From Flavobacteriia bacterium (GTDB lineage: Bacteria; Bacteroidota; Bacteroidia; Flavobacteriales; Flavobacteriaceae): 47,492 bases of DNA. A program made the position numbers and the translations under genes. Positions 41,207-47,492 of the stretch are shown here, piece after piece. Below the pieces are notes generated by a model that saw only the letters and a program-made list of their open reading frames with translations, was not told where the DNA came from and searched no databases. Location: contig JAABRF010000009.1 in assembly GCA_011391075.1 (NCBI GenBank), forward strand, positions 1 to 47,492. The letters run 5' to 3'. Every line of letters starts with the position of its first letter. Position 1 is the first letter of the stretch.

Positions 41207-42451
41207 TCACAAAATTACAACATCTTGAATATAATCCAATATTTTTTCACTAGCACCCATATTATTCATGACGTAATGTTTTGAAAATTGACCTTTAGTT
41301 TTTGTAATATTTTGATTTTGAGCTAATAAATCTAGTGTTTGAGTCAAATCAAGCTCGTTTTTTATTTCGACACAACCTCCAAGATTAACTAAATCTACAG
41401 CTTCTTTGAATTTTTGATATTTGGGTCCAATGAGAATAGGAATGCCATAGGTAGCCGGTTCCAATACATTGTGAATACCGGTTCCAAAACCACCACCCAC
41501 ATAGGCTACTTGTGCGTAGGCATAAGCAGCGCTCAGTAATCCAATGGAATCTATAATAATAACTTGCGCTTCGTTTGCATTTTGAACATTGATTTGCGAA
41601 TAGAGAACCACATTTTTATGAATTCCGGCTTTCAATTTCTCAATGTCTGTCAAATGAATGTTGTGTGGAGCGATGATAAATTTATGTTTTAGATTTTGGG
41701 TTTGATTGATGTATGGAATCAAAATTGTTTCGTCGGGTGACCAAGTACTTCCGGCTACCAATACATGTGCTCCATGGGCAAATTCTTTTAGAAAGGGAAT
41801 ATCTTTTTTTTGAGAAACCAATTGAGAAACGCGGTCAAATCTCGTGTCTCCACTTTTGGAAACATTTTGAAATCCAATATTTTGCAGTAATGCTACTGAA
41901 GTGTCATCTTGTACAAAAAAATGGGAAAAAGCTTGTAATTGGTTTCTATACCAAGCAAAATTGGATTTAAAAAATGCTTGATTTTCTCTGAATATACCCG
42001 AAATAAGAATGGTTTTAATGTTTTGTTTGCGCAATTGTTTTAGATAATTGGGCCAGAACTCATATTTGACAAAAATTGCTAATTCGGGATGCACAACGTT
42101 GATGAATTTCCGGACTTTTTGAGGTGTATCCATTGGAAGGTAAACGATCACATCGGCACCTTCGTAATTTTTTCTGATTTCATATCCTGATGGAGAAAAG
42201 AAAGTTAGGACAATTTTGTAATTTGGAAATTGTAATTTAAAATTTTCAACAATGGGTCTTCCTTGTTCAAATTCGCCTAATGAAGCGCAATGCATCCATA
42301 TTACTTTATCGGATGGGTTGAGTTTGGAGGTAATTTGTTGCATGGAATTTTTCCTACCAGTCACAAATAATTTCATTTTGGGGTTGAAAAAAGCGATGAT
42401 AGGAAGTAGCCAATCAACTAAGAAAATCAGTATGTTGTAAAGAAAATGCAC
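41207..42451 (-). CDS. waaA: 3-deoxy-D-manno-octulosonic acid (KDO) transferase
   Basis: A 414-residue inner-membrane-attached glycosyltransferase (GT30) that adds KDO from CMP-KDO to lipid A precursors, an early LPS core step. The N-terminal hydrophobic segment (about 3-22, LYNILIFLVDWLLPIIAFF) anchors it. The first domain holds VIWMHCASLGEFEQGRPIVE, with the conserved catalytic Glu, and FFSPSGYEIRKNYEGADVIVYLPMDTP. The second holds FVKYEFWPNYLKQL, AGSTWSPDETILIP and YVGGGFGTGIHNVLEPATYGIPILIGPKYQKFKEA. Length fits. The start codon is GTG at 42451: the frame is closed upstream at 42472 without another start. A 172-base gap separates it from rpmA. It ties in with lptC as another LPS gene in the window. 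Confidence 0.95.
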   Translation of the reverse strand: MHFLYNILIFLVDWLLPIIAFFNPKMKLFVTGRKNSMQQITSKLNPSDKVIWMHCASLGEFEQGRPIVENFKLQFPNYKIVLTFFSPSGYEIRKNYEGADVIVYLPMDTPQKVRKFINVVHPELAIFVKYEFWPNYLKQLRKQNIKTILISGIFRENQAFFKSNFAWYRNQLQAFSHFFVQDDTSVALLQNIGFQNVSKSGDTRFDRVSQLVSQKKDIPFLKEFAHGAHVLVAGSTWSPDETILIPYINQTQNLKHKFIIAPHNIHLTDIEKLKAGIHKNVVLYSQINVQNANEAQVIIIDSIGLLSAAYAYAQVAYVGGGFGTGIHNVLEPATYGIPILIGPKYQKFKEAVDLVNLGGCVEIKNELDLTQTLDLLAQNQNITKTKGQFSKHYVMNNMGASEKILDYIQDVVIL

Positions 42452-42566
42452 TTTGCAAAATAACGTAATTATTCCAATTGTTTTACATTCATTTTGTAAA
42501 AAAATGAAGTTTTATCTGAGTAGATTATTTGTACAATTGATGATTTGATCGAAATGGTAAAATAAA

Positions 42567-42601
42567 AAAGTAGAGTCATTGCTAGGCAACCACTCTACTT
42601 T
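42567..42601 (-). terminator. Terminator of the rplU-rpmA operon
   Basis: AAAGTAGAGT (42567-42576) pairs with ACTCTACTTT (42592-42601). On the minus strand the stem is followed by six or more U. It lies 23 bases past the rpmA stop. Confidence 0.88.
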
Positions 42602-42623
42602 AGATATTTTGAAGCAAAAAATA

Positions 42624-42884
42624 CTAAGCCTCTATCGGTTTGATAGAAACGTAAGATTTGTCGTCTTTTCTTTTGTTGAAAACAACAATTCCATCCACTT
42701 GAGCATGAATAGTATGGTCTTTACCCATATACACATTTTCTCCCGGATGATGTTTGGTTCCTCTTTGACGGATGATAATATTACCCGCATAAGCAGCTTG
42801 ACCACCGAAAATTTTTACGCCTAAACGTTTACTTTCCGATTCTCTACCGTTCTTGGAACTACCTACTCCTTTCTTGTGAGCCAT
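42624..42884 (-). CDS. rpmA: 50S ribosomal protein L27
   Basis: An 86-residue ribosomal protein that binds near the peptidyl-transferase centre and the A-site tRNA. The N-terminus [69 protein letters not shown] is the classical L27 sequence. There is no N-terminal cleaved extension of the kind seen in Firmicutes. It follows rplU on the minus strand by 126 bases, the standard rplU-rpmA order, and ends in a strong terminator. Heptamer repeats (GTTTAAA)3 sit immediately upstream of its start codon, where a ribosome site would be; Bacteroidota often lack a strong Shine-Dalgarno, so this need not harm translation. Confidence 0.98.
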   Translation of the reverse strand: MAHKKGVGSSKNGRESESKRLGVKIFGGQAAYAGNIIIRQRGTKHHPGENVYMGKDHTIHAQVDGIVVFNKRKDDKSYVSIKPIEA

Positions 42885-42893
42885 GATGTTATA

Positions 42894-42918
42894 GTTTAAA
42901 GTTTAAAGTTTAAAGTTT
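42894..42918. repeat. Heptamer tandem repeat (GTTTAAA)3 plus partial unit
   Basis: Three perfect copies of GTTTAAA (42894-42914) and GTTT occupy the ribosome-loading region of rpmA, starting 10 bases from the start codon. Confidence 0.85.
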
Positions 42919-43010
42919 CAGGTGGTATTCTTTTTGGAGTAAACCAACAGAACATGATTAGATTGATTCCTAGAAACAGTACTTTATAAGGTTAATAAAT
43001 TTTACAAATA

Positions 43011-43526
43011 TTATTCTTCAGCTTTTGGGGCTTTTTTAGTTGCCGGTTTTTTGGCAGCTTTTGGAGCTTCTTCGGTTGAAGTTTCAGCTTTCTTTTTAGG
43101 ACTTGCTTTTTTAGGTTCGGCTTTCACTGTTTCTACTACTTCAGCAACAGGTTCGGCTTTGGGAGCAACTTCTTTCACAGCTTTAGGTTTGGCTTCTGCT
43201 TTAGCAGCTTTGTGACCTGAAGCAGAAATGCTTTCAATCAAGATTTGAGTGAAAGATTGTCTGTGTCCATTTTTCTTGCGAAATCCTTTACGACGTTTTT
43301 TCTTGAAAATGATTACTTTATCACCTTTTTGGTGACCTAAGATTTTAGCCACAACTGCGGCTCCTTCTATAGCCGGGGCGCCAATAGTTACTGTACCATC
43401 GTCTAATAAAAGCACTTTATCAAAAGTGACAGAGTCACCTTCGTTTCCTGCTAAACGGTGTACAAAAACTCTTTGATCTTTTGCAACTTTAAATTGCTGC
43501 CCTGCCATCTCTACGATTGCGTACAT
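43011..43526 (-). CDS. rplU: 50S ribosomal protein L21 with long Lys/Ala/Glu tail
   Basis: A 171-residue L21, a 23S rRNA-binding protein of the large subunit. The conserved core is about 1-103: MYAIVEMAGQQFKVAKDQRVFVHRLAGNEGDSVTFDKVLLLDDGTVTIGAPAIEGAAVVAKILGHQKGDKVIIFKKKRRKGFRKKNGHRQSFTQILIESI. E. coli L21 ends there at 103 residues. Here a low-complexity tail of about 65 residues follows, made mostly of Lys, Ala, Glu, Pro and Val (KAEAKPKAVKEVAPKAEPVAEVV and AKKPATKKAPKAEE). Such extensions occur in other Bacteroidota, probably surface-exposed on the ribosome. It has a near-perfect promoter and is followed by rpmA. Confidence 0.97.
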   Translation of the reverse strand: MYAIVEMAGQQFKVAKDQRVFVHRLAGNEGDSVTFDKVLLLDDGTVTIGAPAIEGAAVVAKILGHQKGDKVIIFKKKRRKGFRKKNGHRQSFTQILIESISASGHKAAKAEAKPKAVKEVAPKAEPVAEVVETVKAEPKKASPKKKAETSTEEAPKAAKKPATKKAPKAEE

Positions 43527-43586
43527 AAGCTTTTGTTTAAAAATATTAATATGAACTTGTTATCCCTATGCTTTATAGAGAGTTTG

Positions 43587-43616
43587 CAAAAATACAACTA
43601 TTTTGAATATAACAAA
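43587..43616 (-). promoter_or_regulatory. Promoter of the rplU-rpmA operon
   Basis: The minus strand reads TTTG (43616-43613), an 18-base spacer, then TATTTTTG (43594-43587): a full match to the Bacteroidota consensus. The predicted leader is about 55 bases and holds a small CTAT/ATAG hairpin at 43566-43578. Confidence 0.7.
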
Positions 43617-43689
43617 TTTTTAATTGTAAAAAATTGATTGATAGGTATAAAAAGTTTGAAAATGTGTGTTACACAATCCAATATTCTGT

Positions 43690-44271
43690 TTAATCAAGAT
43701 GCAAAAGTCCTTGAATATTGCTGGCAAACAACTTGATTGCAATGGCCATCAATACGATTCCAAACACTTTACGAATGACAGCCAATCCACCTTTTCCAAA
43801 CATTTTTTCTAGTTTGCGAGAAGATTTGAGAACGCCATATACAAATATAACATTAAGTAAAATGGCAATTACGATGTTGATGGTGTCAAATTCCGCTTTA
43901 AGCGAAAGAATAGTGGTCATACTTCCAGCGCCGGCAATTAGTGGAAATGCCAAAGGCACTACGCTAGCAGTTTCAGGAGCATCATCTCTGTATAGTCTCA
44001 CACCCAAAATCATTTCAAGAGCCAAAAAGAATAGGACAAAAGAACCCGCAACGGCAAACGAGTTGACATCGATTCCAATCAAAGTTAACAAGGATTCCCC
44101 AATGAAGAGAAATGCAATCATGATAACCGCTGAAACAATAGAGGCTTTTTCACTTTGAATATGGCCTACTTTGTTACGTAAATCAATGATGATAGGAATG
44201 CTTCCCACAATATCGATAACGGCAAATAATACCATGGTAGCGGTAACGATTTCCTTAAAGCTGAAATTCAT
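43690..44271 (-). CDS. MarC family integral membrane protein
   Basis: A 193-residue inner-membrane protein with six hydrophobic helices (about 5-28, 42-64, 70-88, 105-124, 132-150, 168-188). Family signatures: LFAVIDIVGSIPIIIDL near 17-33, FLFIGESLLTLIGIDVNSFAVAGSFVLFFLALEMILG (helices 2-3), and VPLAFPLIAGAGSMTTILSL near 105-124. MarC proteins were once thought to be multiple-antibiotic-resistance factors, but no transport substrate has been proved, and the family is annotated as a NAAT-type transporter by sequence. It is monocistronic with its own promoter, divergent from the DUF3109 gene and downstream of nothing obvious. Function remains tentative. Confidence 0.92.
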   Translation of the reverse strand: MNFSFKEIVTATMVLFAVIDIVGSIPIIIDLRNKVGHIQSEKASIVSAVIMIAFLFIGESLLTLIGIDVNSFAVAGSFVLFFLALEMILGVRLYRDDAPETASVVPLAFPLIAGAGSMTTILSLKAEFDTINIVIAILLNVIFVYGVLKSSRKLEKMFGKGGLAVIRKVFGIVLMAIAIKLFASNIQGLLHLD

Positions 44272-44332
44272 TTTTCGTAAAATTTAGTTGATAGTTAGTT
44301 TATAGTTTGAAATATATTCTGTAAAATTGCTG

Positions 44333-44362
44333 CAAAAGTACAATATTCGTAAATATTCACAA
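44333..44362 (-). promoter_or_regulatory. Promoter of the marC-family gene
   Basis: The minus strand reads TTG (44362-44360), a 19-base spacer, then TACTTTTG (44340-44333). The leader of about 57 bases carries heptamer-like AAACTAT units next to the start codon. Confidence 0.6.
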
Positions 44363-44410
44363 GAGAAAGGTATTATTATTTTGTTAATTACACCCGATTC
44401 AATAGATAAA

Positions 44411-44438
44411 CTTGAAACTTTAAACTTGAAACATTAAA
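44411..44438. repeat. Imperfect heptamer repeat (CTTGAAA/CTTTAAA)
   Basis: Four 7-base units (CTTGAAA, CTTTAAA, CTTGAAA, CATTAAA) lie just upstream of the -7 box of the DUF3109 gene, covering its -33 region. Confidence 0.7.
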
Positions 44439-44445
44439 CAATTTA

Positions 44446-44453
44446 TATCTTTG
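44446..44453 (+). promoter_or_regulatory. -7 box for the DUF3109 gene, nearly leaderless
   Basis: TATCTTTG matches TAnnTTTG. It ends only four bases before the ATG at 44458, so transcription should begin at or next to the start codon. Confidence 0.5.
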
Positions 44454-44457
44454 TCAC

Positions 44458-45063
44458 ATGTTTCAATTAGGTAAAACCATCATATCGGAGGATATTCTCG
44501 ACAAAGAATTTGTGTGCAATCTACATGCCTGCAAAGGTGCTTGTTGTGTGGAAGGGGAAGCCGGCGCACCTGTTAGTAAGGAAGAAGGACATATTTTAAA
44601 AAAAATATATCCTCAGATAAAAGATTTTTTAAGACCTGAAGGGATTAAAGCTATCGAAGAGTATGGCGTTTACACGATCAATCCTATTGGAGATTTTGAA
44701 ACCACTTTGGTTGATGGACACGAATGTGCCTATGCTATTTTTGATGAACATCAAATTGTAAAATGTGCCATTGAACAAGCTCATAAAGCAGGTGTCATTG
44801 ATTTTTACAAACCGATTTCCTGTCATTTGTATCCAATCAGAGTAAAAGAATACAGTACTTTAACAGCAGTCAATTATCATTCATGGCCCATTTGTCATAA
44901 TGCTTGTACTTTGGGAAAAGAATTGAAAATTCCAACGTACCAATTTGTTAAAGAGGCCTTAATCAGAAGTTTTGGTTCTGAATGGTATGCCGAATTGGAC
45001 GAGTTGGCTCAAGAATATTACCACAATAAGGAGCAAAAAAGACTGAGAAAAGAAAAAAAATAG
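44458..45063 (+). CDS. DUF3109 family cysteine-rich protein
   Basis: A 201-residue cytoplasmic protein recognised as DUF3109. It has cysteines in a zinc/iron-cluster-like arrangement: FVCNLHACKGACCVEGEAGAPV (about 19-40), HECAYAIF (near 91), VKCAIEQAH (near 103), PISCHLYPIRV (near 120) and PICHNACTLG (near 143). These positions resemble the YkgJ-type proposed metal- or cluster-binding families. No enzyme activity is established. The C-terminal tail is Lys/Arg-rich (NKEQKRLRKEKK). A promoter box practically at the start codon suggests a leaderless mRNA. It is divergent from the marC-type gene. The downstream kinase has its own box, so it appears monocistronic. Confidence 0.88.
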   Translation: MFQLGKTIISEDILDKEFVCNLHACKGACCVEGEAGAPVSKEEGHILKKIYPQIKDFLRPEGIKAIEEYGVYTINPIGDFETTLVDGHECAYAIFDEHQIVKCAIEQAHKAGVIDFYKPISCHLYPIRVKEYSTLTAVNYHSWPICHNACTLGKELKIPTYQFVKEALIRSFGSEWYAELDELAQEYYHNKEQKRLRKEKK

Positions 45064-45090
45064 AAATAGTTTACACAATGTTAAGATTGC

Positions 45091-45114
45091 CTTTTTTTTA
45101 AATTTAAAAAAAAG
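45091..45114. repeat. 24-bp AT palindrome
   Basis: A C followed by eight T, AAATTT, eight A and a G forms a perfect 24-base palindrome 28 bases after the DUF3109 stop. It could be a weak terminator or a DNA-bending element upstream of the hybrid kinase promoter box. Confidence 0.6.
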
Positions 45115-45116
45115 CG

Positions 45117-45124
45117 TATTTTTG
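45117..45124 (+). promoter_or_regulatory. -7 box for the hybrid kinase gene
   Basis: TATTTTTG matches TAnnTTTG and gives a leader of about 70 bases. No TTTG is seen at -33. Confidence 0.4.
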
Positions 45125-45197
45125 AAAACTGACTAAAAATACAATTTGATACTTGTTGTAAGATGAATTTAGCATCTGCAACATTATATTGGTATTT

Positions 45198-47492
45198 ATG
45201 TTGGATTGTTTTAAATTATTACCTCTTTTAAGAAAACCCCTATATTTTGTATGGGCTGTTTTTATTTTATTGGTTGGATGTCATTCCAAAGATGAGGGTT
45301 CCAATTTGAAGAAAGATTTAATCGTTGCTAATGAAAAAACGGCTTCTCATTTCTATTACGATGAAAAGGAACTGAAATGGAAGCGTATTCTAACCGATAA
45401 CATAAATAGAGACAGTTTAGTTAATATGGTTTTGGAATTAAACAATCAAGGAACCGATTTTCGAGACAATGCTCAATTTAAAAATGCTTTAACCTATCAT
45501 TTTGAAGCCTTTCAACTGGCAGAAGAAATCAATGATACTTTGGGTCAAATATTGGCTTTAAATAATATTGGTACTGACTTACGGCGTACTTCTTCCAATC
45601 TTGAAGCTTCCGAATACCATTACAAAGCTTTGGAATTGGCCAATAAGCATGAACAATATGCCAAAAACAAAGCCATTGCGATGAATGGTTTGGGTAATAT
45701 TTTTCTAGTGTTGAAAAAGCCAATTGAAGCTCAGAGTTATTTTGAAAAATCTTTGGAAATTGAAAAAAAACTCAAAAGTAATTTGGGTCAAGCCATCAAT
45801 TATGCCAATTTGGGTGAAGTCATGAGAATGAAAGGTGATGCTGTAAGGGCTATTCAGTTGTATAATTATTCCTTGCAGCAAAATGAAATTATTCAATCCC
45901 ATATAGGTATTGCCATTTGTAAAAAAGCCATTGGTTCCATTTTATATGAACAAGGTCAAAAGGATAGGGCTAAATTACTGATGCGAGAAGCCATTGACAT
46001 CATCAAGCTTACCCAGGATGCTTTTCACGACATGGAAATTCAAATTGCACTATGCGAAGTTCTCATCGCCGAACATCAATTGGATGAAGCACAAATTATT
46101 TTGAACAATATTTTAAACAATGCACAAGAGATTAATTCCTTTGAGCATTTGAAAATAAGTTATGAATTGCAATCCGACATCAGTCGTAGAAAACAAGATT
46201 TTCAGCAGGCACTTCATTCGAAAGAATTGGCTATTGTATACAGAGACAGTATGTTGGTTCAAAATAATGAAGTTAGAATTCTAGAACTTGAGAATCGGTA
46301 TAAAAATAAGGAAGCCATACAGCAAATCAAGCTTTTAGAATCGGAGAAGAAATTGTTTGAAAAGAATAAGATCAATCAAAATCGGATATTTTTATTAATT
46401 TTCTTGCTATTACTTACTTTGTCGGGGTTTATGTACTTTAGATATTTACAGAGAAGGAAAATTAGTGTGGAACTCAATAAAATCAACGAAATGAAATCCA
46501 GATTTTACAGCAATGTTTCACATGAATTTCGCACACCTCTCACGCTTATCAAAGGACCACTTGAAAAATTATTGCAAAAGGAAATAGACACTTCTATTCG
46601 CTCCGACGCTGAAATGATGTATAGAAATACCCAAAGATTGCAATATTTAGTCGATCAGATTTTAAGTTTGTCCAAAATTGATGCAGGTAAATTTCAAATT
46701 AAAGCACAGCATGCCACTCTTTCAGATAATTTAAAAGGAATTTCACATTCATTTGTTTATCAAACTATTGAAAGAAATTTAGATTATCATGTTGATATTG
46801 ATGAAAGTGGAAAGGTATATTTTGATGTAGAAATCATCGAAACCATTTTGACCAATTTGCTTTCCAATGCTTTTAAATTTACCCTTCACAATGGTCAAAT
46901 CAAACTGACCGGAATATCCATGGATAAGCACTACCAGATTCAAATTTCCAATACTACCGATGTTGTTGTTAAAAATGAATTGAGTAAAATTTTTGATAGG
47001 TTTTACAGCAGTGCGCAATCACATCATACCGGAACGGGCATTGGGTTGTCTTTGGTCAAGGAACTTTGTGTATTGTATAGAATCGATTTGAAAGTGAAGT
47101 ATAATGAACCAGATGAATTGGAATTTATCCTGAATATCCCAACCGAAAAAGAGCATTTTAAAGTATCTGAAATTATTGATATAAATCCCGATGCTGCTAT
47201 GCAGAAGGAAACTTTAGATTTACAACAACCCAAAATCTATAATGAACCCAATTCATCAAGTGGCAAACCTATTATCCTGGTTGTAGAAGATAATGAAGAC
47301 ATGCGCCAGTATATTGTGAGTTGTTTTACGGATGATTATCAAGTTTTGGAAGCCAAAGATGGAAAGGAAGGCATAGACATGGCGATCCAATTGATTCCAG
47401 ATATCGTACTTTCGGACGTAATGATGCCCAATATAAATGGTATTGAATTGTGTAATATCCTTAAAAATGAAGGAAACACCTACCATATCCCT
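45198..47492 (+). CDS. Hybrid sensor histidine kinase/response regulator with TPR sensor (3' end outside window)
   Basis: The first 765 residues of a hybrid two-component protein whose reading frame is open to the window end. The N-terminus has a hydrophobic stretch and lipobox-like LVGC (Cys28). Residues about 90-330 are tetratricopeptide repeats (GQAINYANLGEVMRMKGDAVRAIQLYNYSLQQNEI), followed by a coiled coil and one membrane helix (about 397-414). The cytoplasmic kinase has FYSNVSHEFRTPLTLIKGPLEKLL with His442, the N box ETILTNLLSNAFKFT (about 548-562), and HTGTGIGLSLVKEL near 611-624. A receiver domain starts near 692 (PIILVVEDNEDMRQYIV), with phospho-acceptor Asp740 in LSDVMMPNINGIELC. 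A C-terminal AraC-type DNA-binding domain is usual in such proteins and would lie beyond the window. Confidence 0.93.
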   Translation, partial: MLDCFKLLPLLRKPLYFVWAVFILLVGCHSKDEGSNLKKDLIVANEKTASHFYYDEKELKWKRILTDNINRDSLVNMVLELNNQGTDFRDNAQFKNALTYHFEAFQLAEEINDTLGQILALNNIGTDLRRTSSNLEASEYHYKALELANKHEQYAKNKAIAMNGLGNIFLVLKKPIEAQSYFEKSLEIEKKLKSNLGQAINYANLGEVMRMKGDAVRAIQLYNYSLQQNEIIQSHIGIAICKKAIGSILYEQGQKDRAKLLMREAIDIIKLTQDAFHDMEIQIALCEVLIAEHQLDEAQIILNNILNNAQEINSFEHLKISYELQSDISRRKQDFQQALHSKELAIVYRDSMLVQNNEVRILELENRYKNKEAIQQIKLLESEKKLFEKNKINQNRIFLLIFLLLLTLSGFMYFRYLQRRKISVELNKINEMKSRFYSNVSHEFRTPLTLIKGPLEKLLQKEIDTSIRSDAEMMYRNTQRLQYLVDQILSLSKIDAGKFQIKAQHATLSDNLKGISHSFVYQTIERNLDYHVDIDESGKVYFDVEIIETILTNLLSNAFKFTLHNGQIKLTGISMDKHYQIQISNTTDVVVKNELSKIFDRFYSSAQSHHTGTGIGLSLVKELCVLYRIDLKVKYNEPDELEFILNIPTEKEHFKVSEIIDINPDAAMQKETLDLQQPKIYNEPNSSSGKPIILVVEDNEDMRQYIVSCFTDDYQVLEAKDGKEGIDMAIQLIPDIVLSDVMMPNINGIELCNILKNEGNTYHIP

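Noticed and set aside
45163-45231. 22-codon ORF overlapping the hybrid kinase start
   Set aside because: It is in another frame with no family similarity; the kinase frame with its hydrophobic N-terminus is clearly preferred.

Overview
This window looks like a chromosomal segment of a low-GC member of the Bacteroidota, most likely order Flavobacteriales. Several things point there: a subtilase with a type IX secretion (Por) C-terminal sorting domain; families largely typical of this phylum (DUF3127, DUF4139/MuiA-like, DUF4395, DUF3109, LptC-type lipoprotein, hybrid histidine kinase, extended L21); and repeated TAnnTTTG promoter boxes, the -7 element of the Bacteroidota primary sigma factor. 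I see no rRNA, tRNA, CRISPR array, insertion sequence or phage gene. Gene density is high, and only one gene-free stretch exceeds 300 bases (25964-26345).

Layout. 1-6884: the 3' end of an aromatic amino acid hydroxylase gene, a very long TraB/GumN-domain protein, a rhodanese and the ComM-like ATPase. 7129-16562: an accessory-looking block with an ECF sigma factor, its TPR-bearing putative anti-sigma partner, a divergent lipoprotein, a DUF4395 membrane protein, a PKD/beta-barrel surface protein overlapping a secreted CHAT-TPR protease, then a band-7 protein. 16682-25963 (all minus): an envelope block with a DUF4139 protein, a PpiD-like chaperone, LptC, a TPR protein, an outer-membrane barrel, CoaX and QueA. 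26346-29366: aminotransferase and PEP carboxykinase. 29441-35377: T9SS subtilase, AroA with a small membrane protein, M15 peptidase, MazG-like pyrophosphohydrolase, Aat and DUF3127. 35572-38888: sensor kinase, PepSY membrane protein and Tat-exported alkaline phosphatase. 38928-44271: HIT protein, GreA, Rieske-like lipoprotein, Crp/Fnr regulator, KDO transferase, ribosomal proteins L21/L27 and MarC. 44458-47492: DUF3109 protein and a truncated hybrid two-component sensor.

How genes work together. Clear translational coupling occurs in small membrane protein-aroA (4-base overlap), coaX-outer membrane protein, PKD/barrel-CHAT protease, and sigma-anti-sigma (3-base gap). The coaX-barrel-TPR-lptC run next to ppiD is an outer-membrane and LPS biogenesis neighbourhood.

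Most worth a second look: (a) the greA leader, where a terminator-like hairpin starts within a few bases of the predicted transcription start, resembling the E. coli greA/GraL arrangement in principle; (b) the ECF sigma/lipoprotein/PKD-barrel/CHAT-protease cluster; (c) a DUF3127 protein ending in an SSB-like acidic tip; (d) a Rieske-like lipoprotein whose fourth ligand is Asp rather than His; (e) a sensor kinase gene with no canonical start before its first membrane helix; (f) palindromic and heptameric intergenic repeats. Transcription start sites given below are inferred from promoter boxes, and no homology search was run.
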